Of a stretch of DNA of 64,000 nucleotides, positions 22,209 through 34,290 are shown piece by piece. Within the stretch, counting starts at the first letter, position 1. Every line of letters starts with the position of its first letter. The notes under the pieces were generated by a model that saw nothing but the letters and a program-made list of their open reading frames with translations, ran no database searches and was not told the origin of the DNA. The position numbers and the translations under genes are program-made. This DNA comes from Larus michahellis (taxonomy: Eukaryota; Chordata; Aves; Charadriiformes; Laridae): contig NC_133913.1 in NCBI RefSeq assembly GCF_964199755.1, forward strand, positions 7,294,201 to 7,358,200, given 5' to 3'.

Positions 22209-23301
22209 TGTGGAATAATTACTAAATTTGCCAAGAATACAAAAATACAGCATTGTTCACACATTAAGGAAAGTCATAAAATCAAGAGGCTTCTGAGGTA
22301 GAATACAGCCGCAGCTAGCACACGAAGAATGCAACATCTGTGATTCCCTGTACAAGGTTGTTTGCGAAACTACACGAGGGATGGAATGGAACGCGCTTGT
22401 TCCGTGGCCTTCCCTTGTGACGAATAGCAGATATGGGGACGAGATGGTACTGCGGAACTGATAAGCGGCCTACACGCTACCCAAGCCAACATTTCGTCTA
22501 ATGTTGATGAAATGCTGTCCTTTGTGCGAACTTTGCTCACCACAGTGTACCAAAACACACCTCCATCCTGGAGGCTATCCGCCCCTGAGGTGTGAACACT
22601 CCTCCTTGAATACATTAATCATAATAAAAGTACATATGACTAAAGTCACTCAAACTCCACTTTGAAGATAAAAGAATAATATAAAAATAGCCCAAGAGAG
22701 AGGGGATGTCAGGGAAGACACCATCGCAAAGAATTCCACCACTGACTTCCGGGATCAGTTGACGGGCTGAGCTTCTCTTCCCTCCCATAGGGACACCTTT
22801 GGGTAAGACTTCGATTACACCAAGTACTTTCTCAGGAACTTAGAAATTTCTCTAGAGAATCTCTACCCTACATTTATAGCCAGGCTGTATCGTTTATAAT
22901 TTTGTCGCGCGTTTGTATACTTAACAATATCCTTATTTGCACGTGCTTTGCAGACAGTGTATTTATCACCGGCAATCCTAAAGAACCTGTATATCTGTTG
23001 TTTAAATAAACTGCACTGTTTAAGTAGCTAGTCGTTTCGCTTTCTCACTGAACGCGACCAAAACTTGAGAGAGGCTGTGCTAGTTCAGGAGCAGGACTAG
23101 ACTGAAGGTGCAGTCCACTATTAGTGTATCCAAATCGTAATAGTTTAATACATATTAAACGCGATTGGACTGATAGTGCTGAATTGGGCATCACTCAGAA
23201 TTTAAACCTAGCCGCACCTAGCCTCCCACCTCGGTGAGGAGTGTTAGAACGCAAGGGGGTTTATCTTCTGCCAAAACCGCTTGGCCCTGTTTCACGCAAC
23301 A
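22209..23301 (+). mobile_element. Solo LTR of the ERV1 family
   Basis: A 1,093-bp LTR beginning TGTGGAATAATTAC and ending TTTCACGCAACA, flanked by the 5-bp duplication CCACG (22,204-22,208 and 23,302-23,306). It aligns over its whole length to the minus-strand LTR at 35,739-36,843 (GGAATAATTA start, AGCCTCCCAC and GCAAGGGGGTTTATCTTCTG near the end). AATAAA at 23,005-23,010 is the likely polyadenylation signal. No internal retroviral sequence remains. Confidence 0.9.
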
Positions 23302-23639
23302 CCACGGGCAGCCGCCCAGCCCTCCCTCCTGCCGCACGGACCGCCCACTGCTGACATGGAACATACAGGGCCTCTTCTGAGCCTCTTGACTTTCCCCACA
23401 AGGATGCCAAGCGAGCCCTGAGCAGCTGCTTTCGTCTGCTCTGCAACCACGGGGACTCCAGGGCGCAGTTGCCAATGTCAAACCTGCCTTAGGAAAGGAC
23501 AGCCAGAAAGGGTTTCTCATTTCGTTACTCTTTAAAAGCTCAGGTATACAATGGGAAACTGAGTCTGCCAGCTCCAGAATTCCACACATCTGCCCAAATC
23601 TTCTTGCTAGTGTTACAAAGTCATCCCGTGGAGTCAGGA
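23302..23639. other. No recognisable gene
   Basis: Unique sequence between the solo LTR and the repeated block. I see no coding domain, RNA or transposon here. Confidence 0.4.
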
Positions 23640-24950
23640 GTTGAAGCTCCCCAGCAGCAGGAGAAGGGCATGTCGAGGTCAGAGGCACCTTCAAGCGCGC
23701 CCCACAGGGGCTCAGTGGTGAGACCATGAGCTTGTTTGACAGGATTCAGCACCTTTGGAGTTGGTGCCCAGGAGACAGGGCAAAATGCTTGGCCTGGACA
23801 CACTGAGCGCAGCCTCAAGGCATGCCAGGTTCCTCCTGGAGGAGTGAGTCAGAAAGGGAGTTGCTGAGTTGCCCTCAGGGGCTGGAGGTCTGAGGGGAGT
23901 GAGAGCTGGCAGGAGGCCTCTGGCAAGAGACTGTGGGCTCCAGCCAGTCCCTGGGAACCCTGTGTGACTCAAATAGTTGACAGAGGTGGTCAAACCCCAT
24001 GGGCAGAGGCTTCTGAGGCACAGAGGGAAGGATCAGCCCTGCTCCCTGTTCCAGCTGGACTTGAGAAATGTGTTTCCAGGCAACTCTTGGCAGGTGACAA
24101 AGAAGGCAGAGTAACAGGTATGGCCAGGCCAGCACATGCATCAGACACATGTTCACACACTTTTAGTCCCTCTCATTCTTTTCTCCATCTGTCTTCCCAC
24201 ACTTCTTTTAGCCCAAACTGCTTTGATCCTTCCGTTTTCCTGTGTTTGCTGCTTATTTTAAGCATGCCATGTCATGTACAGTCCAGAAAAAAAAACTTTC
24301 CACTTCATCCCATAAGGGGTTTGATCCCATAAGGGGATGTAGAAACACCCGGAGCTGAGAGGCAGCGCTTCTACACCAGACTATGCCTGAAATGATGCTT
24401 AAGCACCTTCTGACATGGGTCAGAGGTTCCAAGGCACTCCTTCTGAGTGAAGGATCCTTATTTTATTTGGACTCCGTATTTTATTTGGACTTGATGACTG
24501 TGTTTCCAGGGAACTCCTGGCAGGTGACAAACAAGGCAGAGCAACAGGCATGGCCAGGTCAACACACACATCAGACGCATGTTTGCATGGGATTGGCCCC
24601 TCTCATCCCTGTCTCTATCTGTCTTCCCATGCTTGCTCCAGGCCAAACAGCTTTGGTCTTTCCTTTTCCCTGTCTCCCTGTTCCCCATCTCTCCTGCTTC
24701 TCCTAAACATCCCATGCGTTGCACAATCCAGAAGAAACCTTTACACTTCATCCCATGAGGAAAACAGCCTCCTGCCTCCTACTGCCTGACAGCAGGCTGC
24801 TTGGTTTCCTCCTTCAGGCTCCTACAGGGATTTTCCGGTGCCCCAGGCCCCTTCGGCAGTGTGACCTGGAGCTGAGAGGCAGCACTTATACACCAGGCTA
24901 TGTCTGCCTGAGAGGAAGCTCAAGCACCTTGTGACATGGGGGGCTGTGAG
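23640..24950. repeat. V-unit 3' duplicated block with inner tandem copy
   Basis: 23,640-24,400 is nearly identical to 54,190-54,960 behind V2 (for example AGCTTGTTTGACAGGATTCAG at 23,729 and 54,271). Inside it, 24,075-24,420 is repeated in tandem, more diverged, as 24,500-24,940 (TGTGTTTCCAGGCAACTC versus TGTGTTTCCAGGGAACTC; later GAGCTGAGAGGCAGC in both). No convincing exon; the short minus-strand frame with a hydrophobic run (LLLCLLCHLP) repeats with the block but has no family I recognise. Confidence 0.7.
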
Positions 24951-25089
24951 AAGCCTGGCTGTGGCCTGACTGCCCAAAGAACCACCAAGTGCTGAAAAAA
25001 CTCCCTTTAGCCCTTGTGAAGCTGGAACAGTGTAAGGGTCACAGTTTGGTGTCTTTCCCTTAGTTTTTCACCCTAATGATCATCTTCAC

Positions 25090-25530
25090 CAAAGAGCTGT
25101 GGAGTCCCAAGGAGGCCTGGCTGAGAAGAATCTCTTCTTCATTCCTTCCCATCAGCTATTTACACACATTGCCAAGATCTCCCAGAAGCCTTCTCTTCCC
25201 CAGGCTGAACACTGCCAGCCCTCTCAGCCCATCCTCAGAGGAAACATGCTCCAGTCCATCCACTATTTTGCTGTGCTCACTCCAGTACCTTTCTTGTACT
25301 GGGGAGTCCAGAACTGGACCCAGTACTCCACAAAGGGCCTCACTAGCACTGAGTGGAGTTTGAGGGTCAGGTCCCTCATCCTGCTGGTGATGCTCTTGCT
25401 ACTGCAGCCCAGGATGCTGTTGGCCTTCCTTGCCATGAGGGTGCATTGCCACAGCAGACTCAGGGCCACCTTTGAGCCACTGAAACTGAGCAGGACACAG
25501 CAGTGAGTGCTCAGGAGAAGCATCCCAGCT
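25090..25530 (-). mobile_element. CR1 LINE fragment
   Basis: Minus-strand C-terminal part of CR1 ORF2: MARKANSILG, SKSITSRMRDL, SVLVRPFVEYWVQFWTPQ in broken frames, the counterpart of [14 protein letters not shown] and [16 protein letters not shown] in the intact element at 42,610. Old and decayed; no intact 3' repeat end. Confidence 0.75.
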
Positions 25531-26464
25531 GCTTGTCCAGCTCTTACTTTTCCCACCAATGGCCACCAATGGCCACTGTTGGAGAAGGGGGCTCTTGGTA
25601 GGAGACATGACTGCTTCTGTAGCTTTACTTCCCAGGTACAGAAGCACAAGGTGAGAAAATGTCTTCCTGGCCCTGCATCTGGAGATCGGTGAAAGCCTCG
25701 ACGTGCGAGCAAGACCCATCTGCCAAGCACTGGACGAGATTCCCTGTTCATCCCCTTGAGCTGTCCCTCTGCTTTTCACAGCTCTCCTGCAGCTCTGGCT
25801 GGACTGTATGGCCTGAGGGAATTCCTGTGTCCCTGAGTCCCTCTGGATTCTGTGCCCACATTCTCTCTTTAGGAACTCACACACATGAGCAAGGTCAGCA
25901 GATGCCACTGCAAAGGCGTGTGGAAGGTGAGAGTGGCTGGTTCACTATGGCTGTCAGATCAAGTCCCTTTTCCTTTCAAAGGGAAGTAGCAGCAAAAGGG
26001 AAAGTGTTAAAAAAAAAGCACAGAATGACACCAATCTCTCAGCAAGTGACAAGGGAGACAAGGAGGGAGCCCAGAGCCATTCAGCTGCTAATTGATGGGC
26101 CATTTGGAAACTGCAGGTGTAGCTCTGAAGTGGGTCAGGCTGAGCTTTGGAAGTGACAAGAAGTGACAAGAGGAGCATGAGGATTATGGGTGTTTGAGGG
26201 GGTCCTGTGGGACTAGACAACACTTATTAAAGAATGCTTTGGGGAAGGGTCAAAAGTGGGGAAAAGAGAGGACTGGGGTGTAGCAAGAGGAGGCAATAGA
26301 GAGGAGGAAGGATAAAGGGAGGTACTTGCAAGTAAGCAGGGGCTGGTGAGTGCACTTGTTGGGATGAGCCCTGTGCCTGATCACTACAGCCCCCCCTGCC
26401 TTCTTCATAAATCCTTTCTTAATCATCCTTCTGCATACCTTCCCTTCCTTTCCCATGTGTGTGT
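25531..26464. other. No recognisable gene
   Basis: No supported coding region or RNA gene. 25,560-25,760 resembles 100-300 of this window. A run of nine A residues occurs near 26,010. Confidence 0.4.
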
Positions 26465-26830
26465 GCTGCAAGGTCTGAGGGCCAGTAAATGGAGCGACTG
26501 GTGTGAAAGAGAGCTCTGGGTGCCAGTAACTGGGCAAACAACTAATGGCCATGGAGACTGTAGGCCTGGGTGCCAGTAAATGTATGGACCAGGGTGTGCT
26601 GCAAGGTCTCAGTGCCAGCAACTGGAGAAGCGGCCTCTGGTCACAGACCCTGTCGATCTCTGTGCCAGGCGCTGGAGGGACTGGGGTGTAAGCAAGGCCT
26701 GGGTGCCAGCAACTGGAGAAGGAAGAACGTGTCCCCGGGCTCATACCTCTTGCTGTGAGCAACTGGAGGGACCTCATTGCATGTATATGTGTTAGAGGTC
26801 AAAGAACCAGTGACTGCAGGGATGATGAAG
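26465..26830. repeat. Degenerate minisatellite
   Basis: About seven imperfect units of 40-60 bases marked by the word GTGCCAGTAACTGG or its variants (GCCAGTAAATGG, TGCCAGCAACTGGAG, GCCAGGCGCTGGAG), often preceded by AAGGTCTGAGG or GCCTGGG. Unit length varies. Non-coding. Confidence 0.6.
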
Positions 26831-28257
26831 GTGGAGCATGGTTGTAGATAGATTACAGGTACAATGGGACTCTTCCTCCACAGAGTGCTGACTAAAAATA
26901 CCGTTAATTGGAGATAACACAGAAGGTAAAGTGGTATGGTACAGGTGATGTTATGCCCTTTTGGATGCTCAGAACCTTGATTTATAGACCATCAGGCAGA
27001 GCTCAAGTTGGGGTTTCACAAAAAGTGCAAATCCTGCCCATGCCGAGACTCACTGGCATTGTCATCTCTGGAGTTTTCATGGCATTTCCTTAGAAATAAA
27101 CCACTAATTTTTTCATGTTAAGCAAAAGGACAATTATATGAAAGCACAGTGCCTCACTCCTAGATCAAGACAAGGACGTGTTTGTTGGAGTGTTGCCAAG
27201 TTTGGCAAGTGGTATATACAGCTCAGCACAGCACAGGTCGGGGCCTACTCAGGTCAGGTTAACTTAACGACAATGAAGAGTTTGTTCTGTCTGCCATGGA
27301 TTGGGTGCCATGGGATGGGTGCCATGGGATGGGTGTTCTCTCTGTCAACTGGTGCATGGGATCAGTCTGGAGTTCCTGTGGCAAAGGTGTGGGAGTAGGA
27401 GTCCTCATCTGCAGTACCCCCACCCTTTCACATGCCCTTTCAGCTGTGGGTGCAGGACTGCCCTATCCCCAGCCCTCGCAGTGCAGCACTCCAATGGGTG
27501 CCCTATGTGTTTTCTGAGAGTGGGGGTGACCCACTCATCCCTCATTCTGTTGCCTGCTGACCTTTCACCCTTTCCCATAGAGTAGGAATAGGTTGTCTGT
27601 GTCATCTCTGGGTTTGGGGCATCTAAGAACAGTTCTGGAGCCATATTCTTCTCTCTCACTGTTGGTTATCTCATCAGAAGAGGACATGGCAAGAAGCCCT
27701 GGTCTACCGCACAGGAGGGTTCCTCTGCTAACTGTGGGGAGCTGCGGGAGAGGCATTGTTCCCAGGAAGATGAAAAAGAAAGGGGAGAAGTGAGAGAAAC
27801 AGAAGAGAATTCTGTTCCCAAAGGAAATAGCAGTGTCCCAAGAGAGCTGGGGAGCACAGCAGAAGATATTAAGCCTCATTGGGGAAGAAATCCCTGACCT
27901 TATAAGTTGCCAAGCAGTGGGAGTGCAGAAGAGCAGGGAATTCTAGCTGGGAGGTGACTCCACTGTGAGCTCACTGGGAACAGCCCCTTCCCACAACTGG
28001 GGCCCCCAGAGCCCACAGGGGCTCTTCATGGGGAAATGCTGAGAATGCCACTGGCTGAGGGAGCCACAGGTGTTGCTGCTGGAGGAGGGAGAAACCCAGA
28101 AGCAGCATCTGAGGCACAGGAAGAACAGACCTCTGCTCTTCCCCGCTTCTTCCTTGGCTCCCCCAACAGCGTTGTTTCCGGCAGCTCTGTTATCTCGGGG
28201 CTGGGAGGGGGTTTTCTGACTCTCTCTCACTCCACAAAGAGGCGGGTTGATGTCGAC
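26831..28257. other. V3 upstream region, no gene
   Basis: No supported gene. 27,296-27,340 has three short tandem copies of GGGTGCCATGGGATG-type sequence. The last 200 bases before 28,258 should contain the V3 promoter, but I see no clear TATA box. Confidence 0.4.
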
Positions 28258-29484
28258 ATGCAGCTCGGATCTCTCATCCTCACGGCCTTCCTGGGGCAGC
28301 TGCTGGGTAAGTCCTGGCTTTCTATAAATGCATCCTTCTTCCCCCAAGGAAACCCTTGCCAGCCTGATCAGGATCATGCAGAGAACTACTCTTGAATTAC
28401 AGGAAAACACTGTGAAATACCAGCTCACATTTCTGGTTTTGCATCTCTGTTCTCAAGATGCTCTTACTGTTTGAAAGGAGAGAGGAGAGACACCTCAGAC
28501 CTCTTCCGCTGCTCTTCTCTCACCTTCAATGCCTTTCTCTCTGCCTCTCTCTTCTGATCCACCTGCTCTCACCACAGGAGATCTCAGCGCTCTCTCTCAC
28601 TCTCACATGTCTCCCTTTCCAGTGCAAATCAGTAGATCCTGTCAAAGCTCTTACAGGGACTTTAAAGCTCTCATCCCACTGACTTTAACTGGGTGTCCCA
28701 TTCTGCCTCCTGGCTGGCACATGTCTGCCGTGGCTTCCACTTTTCTCCTGGATGTTGACACAGCCAGGGATCCCTCTTTCAAGCTCACAATTGTATATAA
28801 TCAGGGAGCTGGGAGCCCTCGGAGATGGGATGGATGGGGAAGCAGGGTGAATCTTTTTGCCGTAGCTGCATGGGCCCCTTTACCTGCTGGAGGGTTGCTG
28901 GTCCCAGCACATGAAGATCAGGCCTGACAGGCTTTTCTCTGCTCCTCTATGTAGTAGGAACAGGAGCAGGGAGGAGGAGCAGGGACACAGTACAACTCTC
29001 ACAGGGTCCATGCTGGGCTGAGAGCTCCAAGGTGCTGCCCAAATCTCCTCCCTATCATGCTGTCCCCAGGCCTCAGAATATTCCCGCACGGTAAGGGAAA
29101 GGGAGGGAAGCTTCACAACCAGGGTTTTTTATCCACTCCTGGTTTGCTTCCCAGAGCCTTTCCCTGCCAAGCTGCTGACCTTCACTTTCTTCCAGGCACC
29201 ATGGGCCAGGTCGCTGTCACCCAGCAAGAAGGACAAGTCACAGTGAAGCAGGGAGACACCTTCCAGACAACATGCACATACCAGACCTCCTACTTTAATG
29301 GCTTGCTCTGGTACCAGCAGAGGAAAGGCCAAGGTCCCCAGCTGGTCTCCTATCAGGCAACTGCTGGCCGCAAGCCCAGTGGCCGTCTCACCACCGTGCT
29401 GAACACCACTGAGAAATACAGCCTCCTGCAGCTGGAGGAAGTTGGGCTCTCTGACAGTGCCTTGTACCTCTGTGCTGTGCAAGA
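28258..29484 (+). CDS. T-cell receptor V gene V3 (TRAV-like)
   Basis: A second V segment, from another subgroup than V1/V2. The leader exon 28,258-28,306 encodes [16 protein letters not shown] and ends in phase 1 at GTAAGT. The V exon 29,196-29,484 begins after CTTTCTTCCAG and continues in frame ([13 protein letters not shown]). Conserved points: first cysteine in TTCTYQ, tryptophan in [11 protein letters not shown], and DSALYLCAV with the second cysteine. CAV is the common ending of alpha-chain V segments. It has no stop, correct splice phase and an RSS, so it looks functional. It is 6.5 kb downstream of V1 in the same orientation. The intron (about 890 bases) is longer than those of V1 and V2. 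Confidence 0.9.
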
Positions 29485-29523
29485 CACCGTGGTGCAGGGA
29501 GCTTCCTTGGCTGTGCAAGAGAC
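29485..29523 (+). promoter_or_regulatory. V3 recombination signal (23-RSS)
   Basis: Heptamer CACCGTG (one mismatch to CACAGTG), 23-base spacer, nonamer GCAAGAGAC, a weak match to ACAAAAACC (5 of 9). The position right after CAVQD supports it. Confidence 0.7.
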
Positions 29524-30640
29524 CAGGGGAAGGAGGGGATGTGTCTGTGCAAGGCTGAGGGTGAGGGAAGGGGCCCTCAGGTGTCCCCTGGCAGCGCTGC
29601 TCCCCCTGTACACCCAGGGGTCTGCAGGACAAGATCCTGTGATGGAATGTTTTCTGTCCATTCCACACATCAATTTATGCAACGATGGCCTCAAGCATTC
29701 CCATAGCACACTAAATGAAGGCACAGTCTTCCTGTAGCCAATGCATTGGAAGTCTGGTAAAACACAAGCAGCACACATGTGAGCCATTGCACATACAGGT
29801 TAGTGATTTATTAATTTTGACCACTATTAATAACTGCAGGCACATTCATCATCCCCGACACCAATTTGGTTTGTCTTCTCTTGAGATAGAGACACCTTAA
29901 AACTGGTTCCATTGTGTTATTTCCCTCTTGCTCCTTCCTGGAATTACATGATTACAAGAATTTTTGAAAATACTCAGAACCACGTTGTGGACCCTCCAAT
30001 TGTTGCATGGTCATGTGCTGGGATCTGGAGGACCTGCTCTCCCCAGTGCACTCTGCCCATCCTTGGAGCCCTTCTCATGCAATACCTCATAGGCTTCCCG
30101 CAGCCCTGCACCATTTCTTCTGCAGTTGGACCAGGTTTACAAAGCTGGGGAGGTGGAAAACCCGCCAAGCAGAGGTGAGCAACAGGCCCTACCAGGAGAA
30201 GAACTGGCCTTGGGGAAAGATACTTCATGCCTAGAAGAAGGCCAGGCACCCCAGGCCAGGCACCCCAGACCAACCATGGGGGCTTTGGCACTGGTTGCTG
30301 CCCTTGGGGTGCCCTGTCTGATGGGAGCTGGGTGTGTGTGAGAGGAATGAATGCCCTGGTGTGTTGCCTGGCCATGCTGATTTCAACATCAACCTGTGAG
30401 TCCCCTTAGCCCTGCACATCCGTGTAACTGCTGGACTGTGCAGGGAACAGAGGGAGTAGAGGGTGTATAGGTGTCCTGCCCTTACTACCTTTGCCCTTGG
30501 GTGCAGACCATGCTCCCTCATTCAGGGGACAAGTGGGAGAATGAGGATGAGAAAGTCAGGGGTCGTTCTGAAGGCTTTTTCTCACACCATCTTTACTCCT
30601 GCATCCTCTGGGGCCACCTTCTGACTGAGCTTCATTTCCT
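29524..30640. other. No recognisable gene
   Basis: About 1.1 kb between V3 and the K3 unit. Open frames on both strands lack recognisable domains. 30,236-30,270 has a short tandem GCCAGGCACCCCAG repeat. No J or D segment motif (FGxG) was found. Confidence 0.45.
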
Positions 30641-31050
30641 GCCACAGGGCTCTCCAGAGCAGGAGGAATCCCCTTCTGCACAGGACTGTGAGCTGCTGGC
30701 CTCTCAGAGCCTCCAGCAGCACTGGGGAGCACTCTCCAAGGGAAAGCAGTGATCAGTCTCCCTATTGCTGGATATGCTCTGACACCAGGGGATAGTATGT
30801 GAGCAGAGATGCTGGAGTACAGGGCCTGATGCCCACTGGCTGTGGAGGAGATGAGTATATCTTCCTCAGCTCCAAGGGACAGTGACTGGAAGGAACCCAT
30901 TGCTCTGTAGGCCACCCTTTGCTTCCTGTTCTGTTTGTGCCCTCACCTTATCCTCTGCTACTCAAGGCAATGCCTTTCTTCCTTGGCAATACAAGACAAG
31001 GTCCACCATGAAAAGGATGACATGGAAGCAGAGGTTAGCATGCAGAAAAC

Positions 31051-31056
31051 TTTAAT
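31051..31056 (-). terminator. K3 polyadenylation signal
   Basis: ATTAAA on the minus strand about 390 bases after the K3 stop, in a diverged form of the context seen in the other keratin copies. Confidence 0.5.
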
Positions 31057-31442
31057 GACCCTGAAGTGGGAAAGAAATTCACTTGTAGAGGAGTTGGCCA
31101 GAGCAGGGAGAGGATCAGCAGCTGCTGAAAGCCTGTGCCCATGGCCCGCAGTTGAGATCCCACAGGCCTGTCCCACAGAGGCAGAGGGGCCAGCAAATAC
31201 CCCATGGTGGCTTTGCAGGTCTTACAATCCCAAAAAACAGAAGACAAGGAGAAGGGAGAGAAAATAAGGCAGGGAAGTTAGACTTTGGCCACATTTTCAG
31301 AGAAACCCAGCAGTCTTCCTCCCTTGGAAGGGCAGCACTGGATGCTCAGCCTCTCTGAAATCGATGGTCAGGTGCTCTGTCCTCACGGAGGCAACAGCTT
31401 CAAGATTCCTGGGGGTCATTGTTAGGGCTGTCACCAGCGCAT

Positions 31443-31757
31443 TTAGCAGGGGGGGCACCTTCTGCCATAGTAGCAGCTGGAAACGCCAGAGAGGTCACAG
31501 CACCCAGAGGTGATGGGCACTCCATCACAGCTGAGGATGCTGCCAACGGCAGCAGAGGTGGAGGATCCCACAACGGTGTTCTGCGGGAAGGAGCTGAGGA
31601 TGGGGCCAGGCAGGGTCACCACCACAGGGGAGGGCTGGATGACGACAGTGGAGTTCTGGCACTGCCTGACACAGGGCTCATTGCAGCTGTTGGCCAGTGG
31701 GGTGGGGCCACAGGGCCGGCAGGGTTGGCAGGGCTGACACTGGTCATAGCAGGACAT
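31443..31757 (-). CDS. Feather beta-keratin K3
   Basis: A 104-residue feather beta-keratin with one more xPC tripeptide in its head than K2 ([20 protein letters not shown]). Before the beta core it has [12 protein letters not shown] where most copies have [12 protein letters not shown]; the tail reads [15 protein letters not shown], keeping the terminal cysteine. I start at MSCY and not at the methionine eight codons upstream, because that lies in the transcribed leader just after the splice acceptor. Intron 31,782-32,228; the donor is GTCAGT where other copies have GTGAGT. Its surroundings are more diverged than those of K1, K2, K5 and K6, so it is an older duplicate. Confidence 0.92.
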   Translation of the reverse strand: MSCYDQCQPCQPCRPCGPTPLANSCNEPCVRQCQNSTVVIQPSPVVVTLPGPILSSFPQNTVVGSSTSAAVGSILSCDGVPITSGCCDLSGVSSCYYGRRCPPC

Positions 31758-32287
31758 GACTCTTGTCTGCTGCAGACGCACCTGTGAGAGAGGGCAGAGA
31801 GGCAGTAGAGCACATACATATTTGAGGAACAGTCTGCCAGGAGTCTGTCACTCCACCACAAGCGTGTCGAAGGCACCTGCTGAGCCAGGAGCTAGAAACT
31901 GTGCAGTGAGGCAAAAGGGTTACCAGACACAGTACTGTGAGGATCACCCAGGCCCAACCAGGCTGCTGCCAATCTTTGCAGTGAAGGGCAACCTCAGCCA
32001 AGTGCCAAGTCCTCTTTCAAGATAATGCAAAGTGTCTCCAGGCCCAAGGAGGCTGCTGCCTATCTCTTAAGAGAACAGCTCCCTCAACCAAGTCCCAGAC
32101 ACTCTCTGACTCAGATCTTCACCCTTCTTCCCCTTCTCATGGAGAGCAGCACCACAGCCCGCTATAGGAGGGAGGAGTACACACCTGCATGAGCAGAAAA
32201 CAACTCAGGGAATGGGTTTCAGACTGACCTGGTTCCCAAGGAGGAGGAGGAGAGAGAAGTGGATGGGAGAACAAGGAGTTGGGCTGG

Positions 32288-32295
32288 CTTTTATG
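32288..32295 (-). promoter_or_regulatory. K3 TATA-like box
   Basis: CATAAAAG on the minus strand at the place where K1, K2 and K6 have TATAAAAG, 60 bases upstream of the exon 1 donor. The first base change may weaken TBP binding. Confidence 0.65.
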
Positions 32296-32904
32296 GTGGC
32301 CCTGACCTGCCCTGGGCCCAGAGGTAGGTTCTATGGCAGTGGCAATTGTCTAAGCTGCTCATGGTGAACAGAAAACATCCCAGCTAATGACATGGGCTGG
32401 GTAGCTATTTTTCCAATGCCACCTTCTCATTTCCTGGCTTATGCTGTCCACCATCCCTCACGGAGGCTTCTTCTGAGTGCTGGGATTGTGAGACCCCATG
32501 ATTTCTGGGGCAGGAATGTGTCATCGATAGCAGAAGCTTCAGCTCAAGTGCTGGATGGGTGCAGTGCGGGCAAGTGATGTTGGCCTGGGGCACACTGGTG
32601 GGGTGGTCTGTGGCTGCATTGACAGGAAGGGGCCAAACTACTCCCAACCCTGCAATCCTTGGTTGGTCTCCCAAGGATGTGCCTTTCCCTCTTTCTTTCC
32701 CTCCCAACTCATTCCAGTGGTCACTTGTAGGGTGGAGGTGGGCTGGGTTTCATGGATTCTTTTAATCTTTTACTCAGGAAACTAAGCAGCCTTCCCCAAG
32801 CTATGGGTATTAAAGAGCTGTAAAAGTTATTTCCCCCATTATTTCAATGCTGCTGAAAATCAAAGTTATGTGGGCCCTCTACCACCACTGGGATATTATT
32901 CTGC
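32296..32904. other. K3 upstream region, no gene
   Basis: Diverged copy of the keratin upstream sequence (CAGCTAATGA at 32,379, matching 8,987 and 13,879). No gene. Confidence 0.5.
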
Positions 32905-33135
32905 CCTGCCGAGGCTGCATCTGGAGGAGGAACTTCTTTACTTTGAGGGTGGCAGAGCACTGGAACAGGCTGCCCAGAGAGGTGGTGGAGTCTCCGTCTC
33001 TGGAGGCCTTCAAAACCCATCTGGATGCGTTCCTGTGCAACCTGCTCTAGGTGAATCTGGTCTGATAGGGGGGTTGGACTAGATGATTTCCAGAGGTCCC
33101 TTCCAACCCCCATCATTCTGTAATTCTGTGATGAC
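32905..33135 (+). mobile_element. CR1 3'-end fragment
   Basis: Plus-strand end of CR1: frame with [20 protein letters not shown], stop, then GGTTGGACTAGATGATTTC, CCTTCCAACCCC and the terminal repeat ATTCTGTAATTCTGTGA at about 33,115. About 230 bases; 5'-truncated. Confidence 0.85.
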
Positions 33136-34290
33136 CTCCCTTGACCTGCTGACCACACCCTTTTTGTCACCTGTGTCCTTAGAGAAGGCCTTCTTGTTGC
33201 CTTTGACATCTGTTGTCAGAGTCAGTTCCACTTGGCCTTTGCCTTTCCTAACCTCATCCCTGCATGCTTGGACAGTGTCCCTGGAGTCCTCCCTAGTTTC
33301 CTCTGCTCACTTCCTTCGTGTGTTTTAGTTTGGCCAGGAGCTCCTTGTTCATCCATGCAGGCCTCCTGGCATGCTTTCCTGACTTTCTGCTCATTGGGAT
33401 GGCCTGCTCTTGAGCTTGGAGGAAGTGGTCCAGATGTCTTAAGCCTCTGTTGCCTCCAGGGCTATACCCCACAGGAATTTTCCAAGCAGGTCTTTAAAGG
33501 CACCAAAGCCTGCTGTCCTAAAGGCCCAGGTTATGAGCTTGCTATTTACCCTCCTCAGTCCCCTTGGGATCATGAACTCCACCATTTCACGGTCACTGCA
33601 ACCCAGGCTGCCTTTGATCTTCACATCCACAACAAGCTCTTCCTTCTTGATACCTATGAGGTCCGGCAGAACACCTGTCCTCATGGGATCCTCTATCACT
33701 TGGGTGATGAAGTTGTCATCCATGCACTTGAGGAAACGTGCTTATGTCCTGCAGTGCTGTTGTTCCAGCAGATATTGGGGTGGTTGAATTTTCCCATGAA
33801 GGCCAAGGCCAGTGAACATGAGACTGCTCCTGCCTGCCTGTAGAGGGTCTCTTCTGCTGGTTCTTTCTGATCAGGTGTCCTATAGGGGACACCCACTACA
33901 GTGTGTCTTTATCTGTCTTCTCTTTAATGCTTACCCACAAGCTCTCGGTTGGCACATCACGCATCGCCAGGCAGAGCTCCATGCACTCCTGCTGCTCTCT
34001 CACAGAAAGAGAAAGTCCTCCTCCTCATCTTTTCAGTCTGTCTTCTGAAAGAGCCTGTATCCCTCCACTGAAACATGCCAGTCATGGGAGCCATCCCACC
34101 CTGTCTCCATGATCCCAACATGATCGTAGCCCTGCAACTGCCCACTCATCTCGAACTCCTCACGTTTCTTCTCTTTGAAGGCAATGAACCTATTATGTAC
34201 TTGTAAACCAGCATTCATCCTGGGATTGTGCCTTGAGAATCTGCTTTTAGGAGTCTGCAAGCAGTATTCAGTTTTTAAGAACCATCTTTT
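33136..34290 (-). mobile_element. CR1 fragment (endonuclease and linker)
   Basis: Minus-strand CR1. From right to left it gives ETGWDGSHDW (family [11 protein letters not shown]) near 34,100, DDNFITQVIEDP and GCSDREMVEF near 33,600-33,720, and RRPAWMNKELLAKL near 33,330 in a further frame. Frames are broken. It stands head to head with the next fragment. Confidence 0.75.

Noticed and set aside
21459-22301. Long open frames of up to 280 codons on both strands over V1 and its 3' flank
   Set aside because: Caused by very high GC content with few stop codons. The true V exon ends at the RSS at 21,805.
23640-24420. Minus-strand frame with a hydrophobic LLLCLLCHLP run as a leader peptide or receptor
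   Set aside because: It lies in a repeated non-coding block, has no V-domain or other recognisable continuation, and splice phase does not support a gene.
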